Positions 45,045-54,588 are shown, counted from the stretch's first letter. The stretch: 64,000 bases of DNA from JAGQOZ01 sp041399205 (GCA_041399205.1 JAWKTK010000016.1:147575-211574), one strand, 5' to 3'. Numbers and translations: made by a program. Notes: generated by a model from the sequence alone, not told the origin.

Positions 45045-46406
45045 TTAGCGTTGCGAACGTCTCGACTTGGCCGCGGCCGGCCAGTTCGGGTCTTCCGTAC
45101 GAGCTGCCTGCATTAAGCGTTCCGCCTTTTCGACCAAGTTGGTCTGCGCATCGGCCACATTCGTCGATTCTGCGACATCGCTGGCCAGGTCATACAATTC
45201 GATCGGTTTGTCGGGTCCGTTGCGAACCGCCTTCCAATCGGCAAAACGAATTGCTTGAATAAAGCCGTTACTCCGTTCGTGCAATTCCCAATAAAAATAG
45301 TCTCGACGCGGAGCCGGTCCGCCTTGCAAATACGAAACCAACGAATGACCATCTGGCTGATAACCTGCGGGCAATTTTGCGCCTGCCAATTCTGCAGCAG
45401 TGGGCAAAAAATCCCAAAACGCCCACGGTTCATCCGACACTCGTCCCGCCGGCACTCGACCCGGCCAACGACTGATGGCAGCTTGCCGCAACGCTCCTTC
45501 ATACATGCCTCGCTTGAAGCCTCGCAGCTTGCCGCCCAATGTCTGGTCAAAGTGCCGGCCAATTTCGGACTTCGGCGCGAATGACGAACCGTTGTCACCA
45601 GAGAAAATCACCAGCGTCTGTTCGTCAATTTTTAGCTCTTTCAGCAGTTGCAAGATTTCACCCACGTCACTGTCCAGGCGACTGATCATGGCCGCATAGG
45701 TTTTCTGTTTGGGTGTCCACGGCTTGTCGGCGTATTGACCGAGCTGATCAATTTCATACTTTCCGTGTGGCAGCGTCACGGCGTAAAACAGAAAAAACGG
45801 CTGATCTTTCACGGACCGAATCCAGTCCAGCGTATTGTTCTGAATCAGTTCTTGCGCGTACGTCTTGCCGTCCAGTTCCACGCGTTGATCATCGTTGTAC
45901 AGATACGCCGGAAAGTAAGAATGGGCGTGTCGCTGGCAGTTGTAGCCAAAGAAGTGATCCATCCCCACTTTGAATGGGCTGCCCGACGTATCAAACATGC
46001 CCATGCCCCATTTGCCCGTACACGCCGTGGCGTAACCGGCTTCTTGCAAGATCTTGGCAATGGTGACGGTATCGGCAGGCAAAGGCATCTGTCCTTCGGG
46101 CTGGATTTCTCGGTTCGCTCGAATCGGGCAGTGCCCCATATGCAGGCCAGTCATCAGCGAACTGCGCGAAGGAGCACAAACGCTGGTGCCGCAATACGCT
46201 TGCAGATACCGAGTTCCTTCGGCGGCCATGCGGTCCAAGTGCGGAGTTTGAATCAGCTTTTGACCGTAACAGCCGAGATCTCCCTGCGCAATATCGTCGG
46301 AAAGAATAAAAATAATGTTGGGCCGTTGGGGCGAATCTTCAGCCAATGCGAACGCGGACAAACCGCCGGCCCAAAAAAGAACCAACCAGATCAATCGAAT
46401 GGGCAT
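45045..46406 (-). CDS. Secreted sulfatase (arylsulfatase family)
   Basis: Type I formylglycine sulfatase hydrolysing sulfate esters, likely of polysaccharides. The 453-residue product has a signal peptide (about 1-22, LAE cleavage) and the metal-binding start RPNIIFILSDD. The activation motif CAPSR has Cys77, the residue converted to formylglycine, in SVCAPSRSSLMTG. Later motifs GKWGMG, TLPHGKYEIDQLG and IFSGDNGSSF complete the fold. No anaerobic activating enzyme is nearby. Planctomycetes often carry many sulfatases. Substrate unknown. Confidence 0.93.
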   Translation of the reverse strand: MPIRLIWLVLFWAGGLSAFALAEDSPQRPNIIFILSDDIAQGDLGCYGQKLIQTPHLDRMAAEGTRYLQAYCGTSVCAPSRSSLMTGLHMGHCPIRANREIQPEGQMPLPADTVTIAKILQEAGYATACTGKWGMGMFDTSGSPFKVGMDHFFGYNCQRHAHSYFPAYLYNDDQRVELDGKTYAQELIQNNTLDWIRSVKDQPFFLFYAVTLPHGKYEIDQLGQYADKPWTPKQKTYAAMISRLDSDVGEILQLLKELKIDEQTLVIFSGDNGSSFAPKSEIGRHFDQTLGGKLRGFKRGMYEGALRQAAISRWPGRVPAGRVSDEPWAFWDFLPTAAELAGAKLPAGYQPDGHSLVSYLQGGPAPRRDYFYWELHERSNGFIQAIRFADWKAVRNGPDKPIELYDLASDVAESTNVADAQTNLVEKAERLMQAARTEDPNWPAAAKSRRSQR

Positions 46407-46510
46407 GGAATATCGCCTCGTTGTTTTTTAGGATGCGTGTTTGTTAGATAGTTTCCACGTTTTGTCGCAATGCTGTAAACCCTAGCCCATAGCGTTAATT
46501 TTGTAGTTGC

Positions 46511-46612
46511 CTTTTCCTAGCCCAAAACGTACGTGAGGGAAAAGGGAGTGTTTTTATGGTCCGTCGCTGACGCTTCTTGTTTTTCCTTCAGTTACGGTTC
46601 GGGCTACTAGGA
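46511..46612. repeat. Palindromic CCTAGCCCG-type intergenic repeat, diverged copy
   Basis: TTTTCCTAGCCCAAAACGTACGTGAGGG at the left (from 46513) and GGTTCGGGCTACTAGGA at the right (to about 46612) resemble the arms of the 23.9 and 29.8 kb copies, with an AC insertion in the right arm. It lies between the sulfatase start and the uracil-DNA glycosylase start. This is the least conserved of the copies. Confidence 0.65.
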
Positions 46613-46682
46613 TCGGACGACATGCGAGAGAGTTAGTTTAACCGATTTCACGATTCGGTGCCGATCACCTCCGAGGCTAAAG

Positions 46683-47611
46683 ATGGATTCCACCACGCTA
46701 CGTATCGCTCTTCGACAACAATTGGAAAGCCTGGTTCGATCGGGAGTGCAACAGGGGCCTCGCATCAATCCGGCGCTGTGGCAAACGCTTGTCGAATCAG
46801 AGAACGTCGTCACCACAGCCGTTTCTTCCGAGTCAGCGCCGTCCAAGTCAGCGCCGGCGGCAGCCGCACCACCGGCAGTTCGCAAATCGACTGACACCGC
46901 ACCGGCCGCTCCCATTGCCGCCAGTGCTACTGCCACTTCTTCCGGCGGTGCGACAGGGCAAGTCCCAGCGAACCTGTCTACGCTGACGCATGATTCGTGG
47001 CAAACGCCTTCGGTAGATCGAGAAAGCCGGATCCGTTTGCTGGCCGAAATCGATCAGGAAGTAAAGGCGTGCGAAAAGTGTTCGATTCTTAGTTCGAATC
47101 GAACTCAAACCGTCTTTGGCGTGGGCAACGTGATGGCTCGGTTATGCTTTTTTGGCGAAGGGCCCGGCGCGACGAAGACAAACAGGGCGAACCCTTCGTC
47201 GGCGCGGCGGGCCAGCTGCTGAACAAAATCATCCAAGCGTGCACCATGCAACGTGAAGACGTCTACATCCTGAATGTGGTCAAGTGTCGCCCGCCCGGAA
47301 ACCGCAATCCCGCGCCGGATGAAGTGTCTCACTGCCGTCCTTTCTTTGAAAGGCAACTAGAAGTCCTTCAGCCCGAATTCATCTGTTGCCTGGGCGGTGT
47401 CGCCACATCCGCGCTGCTGGAAACCAAGTTGTCCGTGGGACGGCTACGAGGCAAATTGCACGACTACAAAGGCGCCAAAGTGATGGTGACGTACCACCCG
47501 GCTTATTTACTGCGCAATCCATCGTCCAAAAAGTATGTTTGGGAAGACATGCAGAAACTGATGAAAGCAATGGGCATTCAACTGCCCGGCAAGGATTCAC
47601 CGCAATCCTAA
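46683..47611 (+). CDS. Uracil-DNA glycosylase, Fe-S (type 4/5-like), frame broken near 47170
   Basis: DNA repair enzyme removing uracil. The N-terminal frame from ATG 46683 (GAGG about 8 bases before) has an Ala/Pro/Thr-rich linker and then CEKC and VFGVGNVMARLCFFGEGPGA. At 47170 the frame shifts: the continuation DEDKQGEPFVGAAGQLL is in the -1 frame and runs to 47611, with the further Cys (KCRPPGNRNP and HCRPFF) of the 4Fe-4S ligand set and the motif TYHPAYLLRNP. One missing base in GGCGC-GAC near 47170 restores 309 residues. Type 4-like by Cys layout. The split is best read as a consensus error. Confidence 0.88.
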
Positions 47612-47764
47612 ACCGATTGCTTCTGCTGAGGAACGCCGTCCGCTGTGTTTCGTGTTTCGAGCATTGTGGGTGCCTCATGTCGGCTTGTCCGACAGCAACA
47701 CGCGTTTTGAAGTTTGGTCACAAGGAAGCAACGACACCCATCGGTTACGCGCAACCAGCGTCGT

Positions 47765-48766
47765 TTAGTGGGCGGCTTTGATGAAGACGATAGGCGGAGT
47801 TGCACTGGGGGCCAAGACAGAATCATTTTCATGCATGCCCGCTTCGACCATCCCCTGATCGTTCACAAAGAAGTCATCACCTTCCGAACCGGGACGAAGT
47901 CGTGTCGCAAGAAACGCCGCATGTCCATCTTCGAACAACACGTTCTGGCCTCGTCCATGCACACTAAAGTCACCTCGAGCTGCATTGCCCAAGGGAGCGT
48001 CTGCTAAGACGACATAACGAGGCCGACTTTGGTTCTTGATGCCTTTCAGCTTGCCATTCTGGTCCAAGTAGCCCAGCGTGTAGGCGTAATCACCTCCCAT
48101 TTGCTGCTGCAAAGCGATTAGTCTTGAACCTTGAGCTTCATTGAGTTCGTGGCTGGAAATCGTGACCAAGATCTGTTTGCCTCGTGAAGGACAGTTCAGA
48201 ACTTGACGATCTTGGATCAATCCCTTGTCTTGCAACATCACCGCATAGCTACCGGCAGCGGCCATGTTGCCACTGGCTGGAATGGTTGGCAAGTAACCTC
48301 GACCATGATTCATGCTGTAATCATTAAGCGCGACGCCGATTTGACGCATGTTATTTTGGCAGTGGGTCAGATGAGACTGATAGCGACCATTGATCAAAGC
48401 GGGGAAAAATAAACAAGCAGCGGCCAAGCAAATGCCGGCCGCAACAACAAAATCAGAAAAGCTCCATTCGGAAGATTCGCTGGCAAGACGTTCATAATAT
48501 GCCGGCGAATTCACTCGATTCTTGGCTTCCACATGCCCTTCGACACTGGCGGCGTTGACGTGGTCAAAGACAAAGGACAAGGTTCGGTTGGACAGGCCTT
48601 CTGGAGGAGTTACCGGCGTGTCCGCCAGAGCCAGAGGGGCCAATTTTTGTTCGACTTCCGCCAGTTGTTTCTGTAGCTCCGCGTCCAGCTCCAGCTTTCG
48701 CTTGATGTCCGCGTGCTCCTCCGCATCCAACGCACCAACTAGAAAACCAACGAGATCGTCTTGCAT
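47765..48766 (-). CDS. Anti-sigma factor fused to DUF1559/H-X9-DG-type pilin domain
   Basis: 333-residue membrane protein encoded 3 bases after an ECF sigma gene. The N-terminus (about 1-60; DDLVGFLVGALDAEEHADIK) is an acidic helical anti-sigma-like region without a HxxxCxxC zinc motif. A hydrophobic segment (about 105-130; FVVAAGICLAAACLFFPALI) is followed directly by CQNNMRQIGVALNDYS, the sequence that follows the pilin helix in planctomycete DUF1559 proteins. The C-terminal region contains the exact H-X9-DG motif (H, nine residues, DG; GQNVLFEDGHAAFL). So a pilin-like helix and head domain seem to serve as membrane anchor and outer sensor. There is no GFTLVE prepilin-cleavage motif. The function as an anti-sigma factor is inferred from the operon. 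Confidence 0.75.
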   Translation of the reverse strand: MQDDLVGFLVGALDAEEHADIKRKLELDAELQKQLAEVEQKLAPLALADTPVTPPEGLSNRTLSFVFDHVNAASVEGHVEAKNRVNSPAYYERLASESSEWSFSDFVVAAGICLAAACLFFPALINGRYQSHLTHCQNNMRQIGVALNDYSMNHGRGYLPTIPASGNMAAAGSYAVMLQDKGLIQDRQVLNCPSRGKQILVTISSHELNEAQGSRLIALQQQMGGDYAYTLGYLDQNGKLKGIKNQSRPRYVVLADAPLGNAARGDFSVHGRGQNVLFEDGHAAFLATRLRPGSEGDDFFVNDQGMVEAGMHENDSVLAPSATPPIVFIKAAH

Positions 48767-48769
48767 GGA

Positions 48770-49408
48770 TCAGTTTCTCTGAATTTGATTCGATTGCCAA
48801 GCTTCGTTCAACTTAAGCACAGCCGCATGCAATCTGCTTTTGACCGTACCCACAGGAATTTCCAAGACATCCGCCGCTTCACGATACTTGAGGCCTTCAA
48901 AGTAAACTAGCCCAATGACCGCTCGCAAATGGTCTGGCAATTCTGCCAGCTGATTGCGAATCCATTCTTGATTCTCGCGAGAATCCACCACATCAAACGG
49001 ACTAGCTTCCGGACTGACCAACATGTCCATCAGCGAACCAGATTCGTCGTCATGTCGCGAATTAATCTGGTCCAAACTGGCAATACGATGTCTCTTGTTT
49101 CTACGCTGCCCGTCAATCGCTTGGTTCGTGGCGATGGCATACATCCAAGGTCGGAACCGACGTCCTTCTTCAAACTGTTCGCACTTCAAGTGAATCTGCA
49201 GGAAGGCAGCTTGAAACGCATCCTCCGCCATTTCGGCAGAACCGGTATAGCGATGGAGGTAATTGAACAGTTCGTGTTCATAACGTGATACCAGCTTGGC
49301 GAACAGATCTCGGTTGCCCGTCTGTTTGTATTCCAGCAACAACTGTTCGTCAGTAGGTTGATTCACGTTCTGTTTCTTACGTCTGGTCTTAGCGATTGCC
49401 GTGCTCAT
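48770..49408 (-). CDS. ECF-family RNA polymerase sigma factor
   Basis: Extracytoplasmic-function sigma factor, 212 residues. Region 2 (about 25-95) includes LVSRYEHELFNYLHRY and FRPWMYAIATNQAIDGQRR (helix 2.4 region). A linker of about 45 residues separates it from region 4 (about 150-205), with LPDHLRAVIGLVYFEG and the HTH YREAADVLEIPVGTVKSRLH. The stop is followed by TCC and then the ATG of the anti-sigma gene, so the pair is almost certainly co-translated. An ECF factor adjacent to a membrane anti-sigma factor suggests control by an envelope signal, with RseP a possible cleaver. Confidence 0.93.
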   Translation of the reverse strand: MSTAIAKTRRKKQNVNQPTDEQLLLEYKQTGNRDLFAKLVSRYEHELFNYLHRYTGSAEMAEDAFQAAFLQIHLKCEQFEEGRRFRPWMYAIATNQAIDGQRRNKRHRIASLDQINSRHDDESGSLMDMLVSPEASPFDVVDSRENQEWIRNQLAELPDHLRAVIGLVYFEGLKYREAADVLEIPVGTVKSRLHAAVLKLNEAWQSNQIQRN

Positions 49409-49572
49409 CGTTCTACGAATCCATGAAAAAAGGGTTCGAGAAAAATCAGCCGCTTTGCCAACTTCGTCCCATTGTTAGACACGACCAGCTAGGTGAAAAT
49501 CGTTTCCCTGGATTTCTGGTCGAGTGTTCCGCTGGTGACGAGATCAATTTTGCGGCAGACTACACTCGTTGT

Positions 49573-51216
49573 ATGACCTACAAAAGCAACCCCCATGCCA
49601 ATCAGGTCAAAGTGTCGAAGAAAAAGTACCAATGGGCCGCCGCCGGTGACGTTAACGCCTTTTTTGGCTTGATGTTAGATAACGTTGCCGATCTTTTGCT
49701 CACCGTCGGCTTGCTGGCGGGTGTCTTTCAGTTTCCTGCAACCTTTGCAATCCGTTACATGGTTCCAGGTACCGCTATTGGGGTGCTTGTCGGAGATCTA
49801 CTGTTCTTTTGGATGGCACTTTCTCTAGCTAAACGAGCTGGTCGCCACAATATTACTGCGATGCCGCTGGGATTAGACACGCCTAGCACCTTTGGAATGG
49901 TCTTTTTTGTTCTCGGCCCCGCATTCGTTGGTGCAAAAGCGTCGATGAGCGAATTCGAAGCTGCTACTTATGCGTGGCACATTGGAATCTGTTCGATTTT
50001 CATCAGCGGTTTGTTCAAATTCGTTTGCGCATTTTTTTCGAACCTGGTTCGAACCGTGGTTCCTCGAGCCGGTCTTCTAGGGTCACTCGCCGCCATTGCA
50101 TTAGTTTTGATCAGCTTCTTGCCGCTGGTCGAAACCATGCACGCACCTGTCCCCGGGCTGATTGCACTTGCCATCATTTTGACGACACTCGTGGGCCGCA
50201 TCCCGCTTCCTCGGCGAATTCCCGGCGCTCTGGGTGCTTTGCTGGTGGCCGGCGGAATTTACCATTTGATGGCCTGCATGGGTTGGATTCATGTGACGCC
50301 CAGCGGAATTGATCCTCGCGAGTCACTCTTCCCGATTGAATGGACCAGTGTGTTTCGCTTCGAATGGACGAAGGTGCTGGTCGATTCACTGAACTACCTG
50401 CCTATCGTGATTCCCTTCGCCTTAGCGACGGTGGTTGGAGGGATTGATTGTACGGAAAGCGCTGCCGCCGCCGGTGACGAATTCGATACCGGTCGAGTTA
50501 TCGCGGTGGAGGCGTTGGCAACGCTGGTAGCCAGTTTGTGTGGAGGAGTGATTCAAACGACGCCGTACATTGGTCATCCGGCGTATAAAGCGATGGGAGG
50601 TCGAGCAGCCTATGTGCTGGCCACGGCCTTGTTTGTGGGTGCCGCAGGCGTCTTTGGATTTTTTGGCCTCCTGTATGTGATTGTTCCGAAGCCAGCGGTG
50701 TTTCCCATTTTGGTGTTTATCGGTCTGGAGATTACCGCTCAAAGCTTCCACAGCACCAAGTGGCAGCACTACCCGGCCGTGGCCATTGCGTGTGTGCCGG
50801 CATTGGCGTATCTGGCGTTGATCTTTGTAGATCAAGTGTTGGGCGAACACGTTGGCTTGGAGCTGAGTGAAAAACTGACGCATGAAATCCAAGTAGTTCG
50901 CATGTTGTCCAGCGGATTCATTGTGACCAGTTTGTTGTGGGCTTCCAGTACGGCAGCCATCTTGGATCGCAAGCTTTCCGTCGCTTCCATTTATTTGGCC
51001 GTGGCCAGTTTTGCCACGCTGTTTGGCATCATACATTCGCCACTTCCCGGCAGTGCGGCGTTCTTGCCGTGGCGCTTGGACGCGTCGGTTCGATTCGAAG
51101 TGTTACAATGGTCGGCAGGATATCTGCTGGCGGCTGGATGCTTGTTGCTGATTCAGCGGTGGACACCATCGCTGGCCGTTCGCAACGAATCTGAATCGCA
51201 TTTTCCGGATGCGTGA
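49573..51216 (+). CDS. NCS2-like membrane permease (xanthine/uracil family)
   Basis: Polytopic inner-membrane protein of 547 residues from ATG 49573; the open frame upstream has no protein-like or membrane character, though no strong ribosome-binding site is visible. About 12-14 hydrophobic segments are seen. Features matching NCS2 transporters are the N-terminal FFGLMLDNVADLLLTVGLL, TAMPLGLDTPSTFG, VVGGIDCTESAAAAGDEFD and CGGVIQTTPYIGHPAYKAMG, which recall the substrate-site helices of purine and uracil permeases. The transported base is unknown. It diverges from the sigma gene. Confidence 0.75.
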   Translation: MTYKSNPHANQVKVSKKKYQWAAAGDVNAFFGLMLDNVADLLLTVGLLAGVFQFPATFAIRYMVPGTAIGVLVGDLLFFWMALSLAKRAGRHNITAMPLGLDTPSTFGMVFFVLGPAFVGAKASMSEFEAATYAWHIGICSIFISGLFKFVCAFFSNLVRTVVPRAGLLGSLAAIALVLISFLPLVETMHAPVPGLIALAIILTTLVGRIPLPRRIPGALGALLVAGGIYHLMACMGWIHVTPSGIDPRESLFPIEWTSVFRFEWTKVLVDSLNYLPIVIPFALATVVGGIDCTESAAAAGDEFDTGRVIAVEALATLVASLCGGVIQTTPYIGHPAYKAMGGRAAYVLATALFVGAAGVFGFFGLLYVIVPKPAVFPILVFIGLEITAQSFHSTKWQHYPAVAIACVPALAYLALIFVDQVLGEHVGLELSEKLTHEIQVVRMLSSGFIVTSLLWASSTAAILDRKLSVASIYLAVASFATLFGIIHSPLPGSAAFLPWRLDASVRFEVLQWSAGYLLAAGCLLLIQRWTPSLAVRNESESHFPDA

Positions 51217-51264
51217 CAACATTGAATACGCTGGATGATTGTTCATTCAGGAGGAAACTCGACC

Positions 51265-51927
51265 ATGCTAGAACGACAACTCGAACCAGAAGTCATGGAT
51301 TCGTACGAAGAAGCTTCGGGCTACGACCAAATGGATCACGCCGAAGTAAATCGTCTGTTTGTGGATGATCTGCTGGCGTTTGATAATGTTGGTTCGGACA
51401 TCTTGGATCTGGGTACCGGGACCGCTCGCATTCCGATTGAATTGTGTCAGCGAATCGAGGATTGTCGTGTTCTGGCAATTGATATGGCGGCTTCGATGTT
51501 GGACCTCGCCAAGTTGAATGTCGAATTGGCCAGCCTGACGGAACGCATTTTCCTGCAACAAACCGATGCCAAGAAAATGCCCTATGAAGACGGTGAATTC
51601 GATACCACCATGTCAAACAGCATCATTCATCATCTTCCTGATCCAGAATCGGCGGTTCGAGAAGCGGTGCGAGTGACCAAGCCGGGTGGAATGCTATTTT
51701 TCCGAGACCTTGCGCGGCCGGCATCTCAGTCGGAGCTGGAGACATTTGTCGAAATGTATGCTGGCACCGAATCAGAACACGCCAAGCAAATGTTTGCCGA
51801 TTCGTTGGCGGCGGCATTAACGGTAGGCGAATTTCAGCAAATGATTGTGCCACTCGGATTTGCGGCCGAAACGGTGGTGATGACCAGTGATCGTCACTGG
51901 ACCTGGGCAGCCAAGAAACCTACGTAA
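51265..51927 (+). CDS. Class I SAM-dependent methyltransferase
   Basis: Methyltransferase of 220 residues from ATG 51265, preferred over ATG 51235 because AGGAGG lies about 11 bases before it. Motif I reads ILDLGTGTARIP, followed by VLAIDMAASML (acidic motif), and later TMSNSIIHHLPDPE and KPGGMLFFRDLARP, the methyltransf_11/UbiE-like layout. It is 46 bases from the Ste24-type protease gene on the same strand, so co-transcription is likely, but the substrate is not evident. Confidence 0.85.
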   Translation: MLERQLEPEVMDSYEEASGYDQMDHAEVNRLFVDDLLAFDNVGSDILDLGTGTARIPIELCQRIEDCRVLAIDMAASMLDLAKLNVELASLTERIFLQQTDAKKMPYEDGEFDTTMSNSIIHHLPDPESAVREAVRVTKPGGMLFFRDLARPASQSELETFVEMYAGTESEHAKQMFADSLAAALTVGEFQQMIVPLGFAAETVVMTSDRHWTWAAKKPT

Positions 51928-51973
51928 GTCATTTACGGCGGACATTTCTTCCAAGACGTTAGAAGCAGAAATC

Positions 51974-53218
51974 ATGGAATACAATATTTATTTTTACGCC
52001 ATTTTGATCATCGTCATTGGACTGTTCGTCCTGGATTTTGTGGCCAATTGGTTGAATGTTTCCGCAGCGGCCAGCCAGCTTCCGCAGGAGTTTCATGGCG
52101 TCTTTGATGAAGCGGAATATCGCAAGTCACAAGAGTATACTCGAGTCACCACATGGTTCGGACAGTTTCAGGACTTAGTGGGACTGATTGTGTTTCTGGC
52201 GTTCTGGCTATTGGGCGGATTCGGGTGGTTGGATTCGCTGGTGCGAAGTTGGAACTTGCCCAACGAAGTCATCAACGGAGTTGTCTTTATGGGGCTGTTG
52301 TGGGTTGGCCAGATGGTCATCAGCTTGCCGTTCGACCTTTACGATACCTTTGTCATCGAAGAAAAATTCGGCTTCAATAAGACGAATTTGACGACCTTCT
52401 TTGGTGATTTTGCCAAGTCCATTCTGTTGGCGATTCTCTTGGGTGGTCCGATATTGGCGCTGCTGATCTGGCTGTTTGAAACCTTTGAAAACGCTTGGTT
52501 GTACGGATGGCTGTCGGTCACCGCTTTTTCATTGCTGATGATGTATTTGGCCCCGCGCTTGATTATGCCCTTGTTCAACAAATTCACTCCCTTGGAAGAT
52601 GGCGAACTCAAAACGGAAATCGAAAACCTGGCAACGCAATGTCAGTTTCCACTGGCTGAAGTTTCCGTGATTGATGGTTCACGTCGTTCCAGCAAAGCCA
52701 ATGCGTTCTTCACTGGCTTCGGCAAGAACAAACGCATTGCCCTGTATGACACATTGATTAATAGCCAAAGCGTGCCGGAACTACTGGGCGTTCTGGCGCA
52801 TGAAATTGGCCACTTCAAGAAAAAACATATTATCCAGCAAATTGTGCTGAGCGTCACTCAGATGGCCATCATCTTCTTCTTGCTTAAACAGTTCATGAAG
52901 AATGAAGCGTTGACGTCTGCATTCGGAGTGACCTCGCCGTCGGTCTACTGTAGCTTTGTCTTCTTTACGATTCTTTTCAAACCGATTTCTCGTATTCTGT
53001 CGCTGGGCATGACTGCCTGGAGTCGAAAGAATGAATTCGAAGCAGACGCCTACGCCGTTCAAGTGACCAGCACCGCCGACCACTTGATTTCGGCCTTAAA
53101 AAAACTTTCGAAGGAAAACCTTTCCAACCTGACGCCTCATCCGTTCTACGTGAAGATGTACTACACGCATCCACCTGTGTTGGAACGAATTGAAGCCATG
53201 CGAAAAATTGCGACTTAA
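51974..53218 (+). CDS. M48 family metalloprotease (Ste24/CAAX protease type)
   Basis: Integral membrane zinc protease, 414 residues from ATG 51974. The N-terminus MEYNIYFYAILIIVIG is a membrane helix, and about 7 helices surround the active site. The zinc motif HEIGH is at His276-His280 (GVLAHEIGHFKKKH), and the Glu ligand lies in EFEADAYAV near 355. This full-length Ste24 fold (M48A) with a long membrane N-terminal half is the CAAX-protease type rather than the short HtpX type. Bacterial M48A homologues are usually taken as quality-control proteases; no isoprenylated substrates are expected. It converges on the next gene, with stop codons overlapping at 53215-53218. Confidence 0.9.
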   Translation: MEYNIYFYAILIIVIGLFVLDFVANWLNVSAAASQLPQEFHGVFDEAEYRKSQEYTRVTTWFGQFQDLVGLIVFLAFWLLGGFGWLDSLVRSWNLPNEVINGVVFMGLLWVGQMVISLPFDLYDTFVIEEKFGFNKTNLTTFFGDFAKSILLAILLGGPILALLIWLFETFENAWLYGWLSVTAFSLLMMYLAPRLIMPLFNKFTPLEDGELKTEIENLATQCQFPLAEVSVIDGSRRSSKANAFFTGFGKNKRIALYDTLINSQSVPELLGVLAHEIGHFKKKHIIQQIVLSVTQMAIIFFLLKQFMKNEALTSAFGVTSPSVYCSFVFFTILFKPISRILSLGMTAWSRKNEFEADAYAVQVTSTADHLISALKKLSKENLSNLTPHPFYVKMYYTHPPVLERIEAMRKIAT

Positions 53219-54351
53219 TTCAAGGAACGCCGTTTGCCATTCTTGCGGCGTCGCGAAAGGCTTCGTAAGGCAATCAAGCCACTGGTGAAGAACCCTGCGC
53301 CGACTTGGTTCGGTTCAGGAACCGTTTGGACGGCAATGTTGGCCGTTTGCTCGAATCCACCATTCTGAAATGCAAAGACCAGATCCGCACTATCAAATTC
53401 CGCATCTCCGGTCCAGTCACCGCTCGACCAGGTGCTGTTGCTTTCAAACATGTCTTCATACTGGCCAAACTGAAAAACATTTACCAAATCAGACGAATCA
53501 AAGCGGCCGTCCAAATTTGAATCTCCCACGGAAGTTGCCGCCGCTTGTTGAATCCAAATCAGGCGATCGTCTTGATCGATAGCTCCATCTTGGGATAAAT
53601 CAAATTGGTCGTCATTGGTGCCGGCCATAATCTGTGCAGACAGCAAATCGATATCGGCTGCCGTCACTTGTTGATCCTGATCAAAATCACCCAGCACCAG
53701 TTGTTCAAAGCGAAATGTTCCCAAGGGGACTTCGCCGGCAAACGGGCCGGTTGTCAATCGGCGAATCGGTTCGGCCGGGTTCGTGTCGTCATTGCTCGAA
53801 GTATATTCCGGACCGCTGTCGGTCCCAGCGTCGTACGGCTGTAGCTCGACCGCCACTTCCTCCAGCCAATTTTGTCCGTCGTGCAGTGCCAATCCATGGA
53901 CACCCACAAACCAGTCTGGACTGGGAGCGATCATGGATACCATGGTGACCAGCGGAAACGAATCCGTAACATAGAAGTCTAAGGCGGTTGCATTCGGAGA
54001 TAGGCCAATTCCGCCGCCCAGCAGGATCGAGCCCGCAGTGCCGGCCTCAATGGCCGACGCTATCTCTGCACTTAATGCCGTTCTGCCACCCGTTTCGGCC
54101 ATGCTTTCGATTCCATCGGTTGCAATTTGATTTGGGCCCCAAAACTGCACATCTGGGCTGTGCGTCCCGCCAATTAGCCCGGAAAAATGAGGGTTGCCGG
54201 GAAAAGATAGCGGGTGCGTTGCCGAACTCCACGTTGCATCAAACGTGAGCCGGTATCGAGCGACCGTGGTTTGTGCCTCGGCGGACAACACAATCAAAGC
54301 AATCAACAAAATAATCCTTGCAGTAGCGTAAATGGTTTTCATCTTCGACAT
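53215..54351 (-). CDS. Secreted spondin-like protein with dockerin-like repeats and PEP-CTERM-like tail
   Basis: Secreted protein, 378 residues from ATG 54351 (MSKMKTIYATARIILL), with AAGGAA just upstream; ATG 54342 is an alternative. A signal peptide is followed by a spondin_N-like domain (about 27-190): FDATWSSATHPLSFP, then a region with FPLVTMVSMIAPSPDWFVG, the core strand pattern of eukaryotic spondins. Then come Asp-rich EF-hand/dockerin-like segments (GDFDQDQQVTAADID; GDSNLDGRFDSSDLV; GDWTGDAEFDSADLV), typical of dockerin type I-like repeats. The C-terminus has VPEP, a hydrophobic stretch (GAGFFTSGLIALRSL) and Arg/Lys, as in PEP-CTERM sorting. It may be an extracellular adhesion or matrix protein. 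Confidence 0.75.
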   Translation of the reverse strand: MSKMKTIYATARIILLIALIVLSAEAQTTVARYRLTFDATWSSATHPLSFPGNPHFSGLIGGTHSPDVQFWGPNQIATDGIESMAETGGRTALSAEIASAIEAGTAGSILLGGGIGLSPNATALDFYVTDSFPLVTMVSMIAPSPDWFVGVHGLALHDGQNWLEEVAVELQPYDAGTDSGPEYTSSNDDTNPAEPIRRLTTGPFAGEVPLGTFRFEQLVLGDFDQDQQVTAADIDLLSAQIMAGTNDDQFDLSQDGAIDQDDRLIWIQQAAATSVGDSNLDGRFDSSDLVNVFQFGQYEDMFESNSTWSSGDWTGDAEFDSADLVFAFQNGGFEQTANIAVQTVPEPNQVGAGFFTSGLIALRSLSRRRKNGKRRSLN

Positions 54352-54588
54352 TATTCCTTGATCCAAAATTTGTATCGACCTTCTTCGTTGGTCTATCAGT
54401 CGCCAGTCAGTTCCCAATCTTACATATGATGTTGCAGGCTGTGAAAAATACCCTGACAACGTGTTCAACATTAGGCACTTAAGCCGCCAGTTGAAGAAAA
54501 TCAGATAATTCAACTTAACTGATTGCAGGTGCCGGCAAATTCATGCCGAAAGATCCGCTGGTGGCCAGATCGTAGCCATCGGCCAGCT

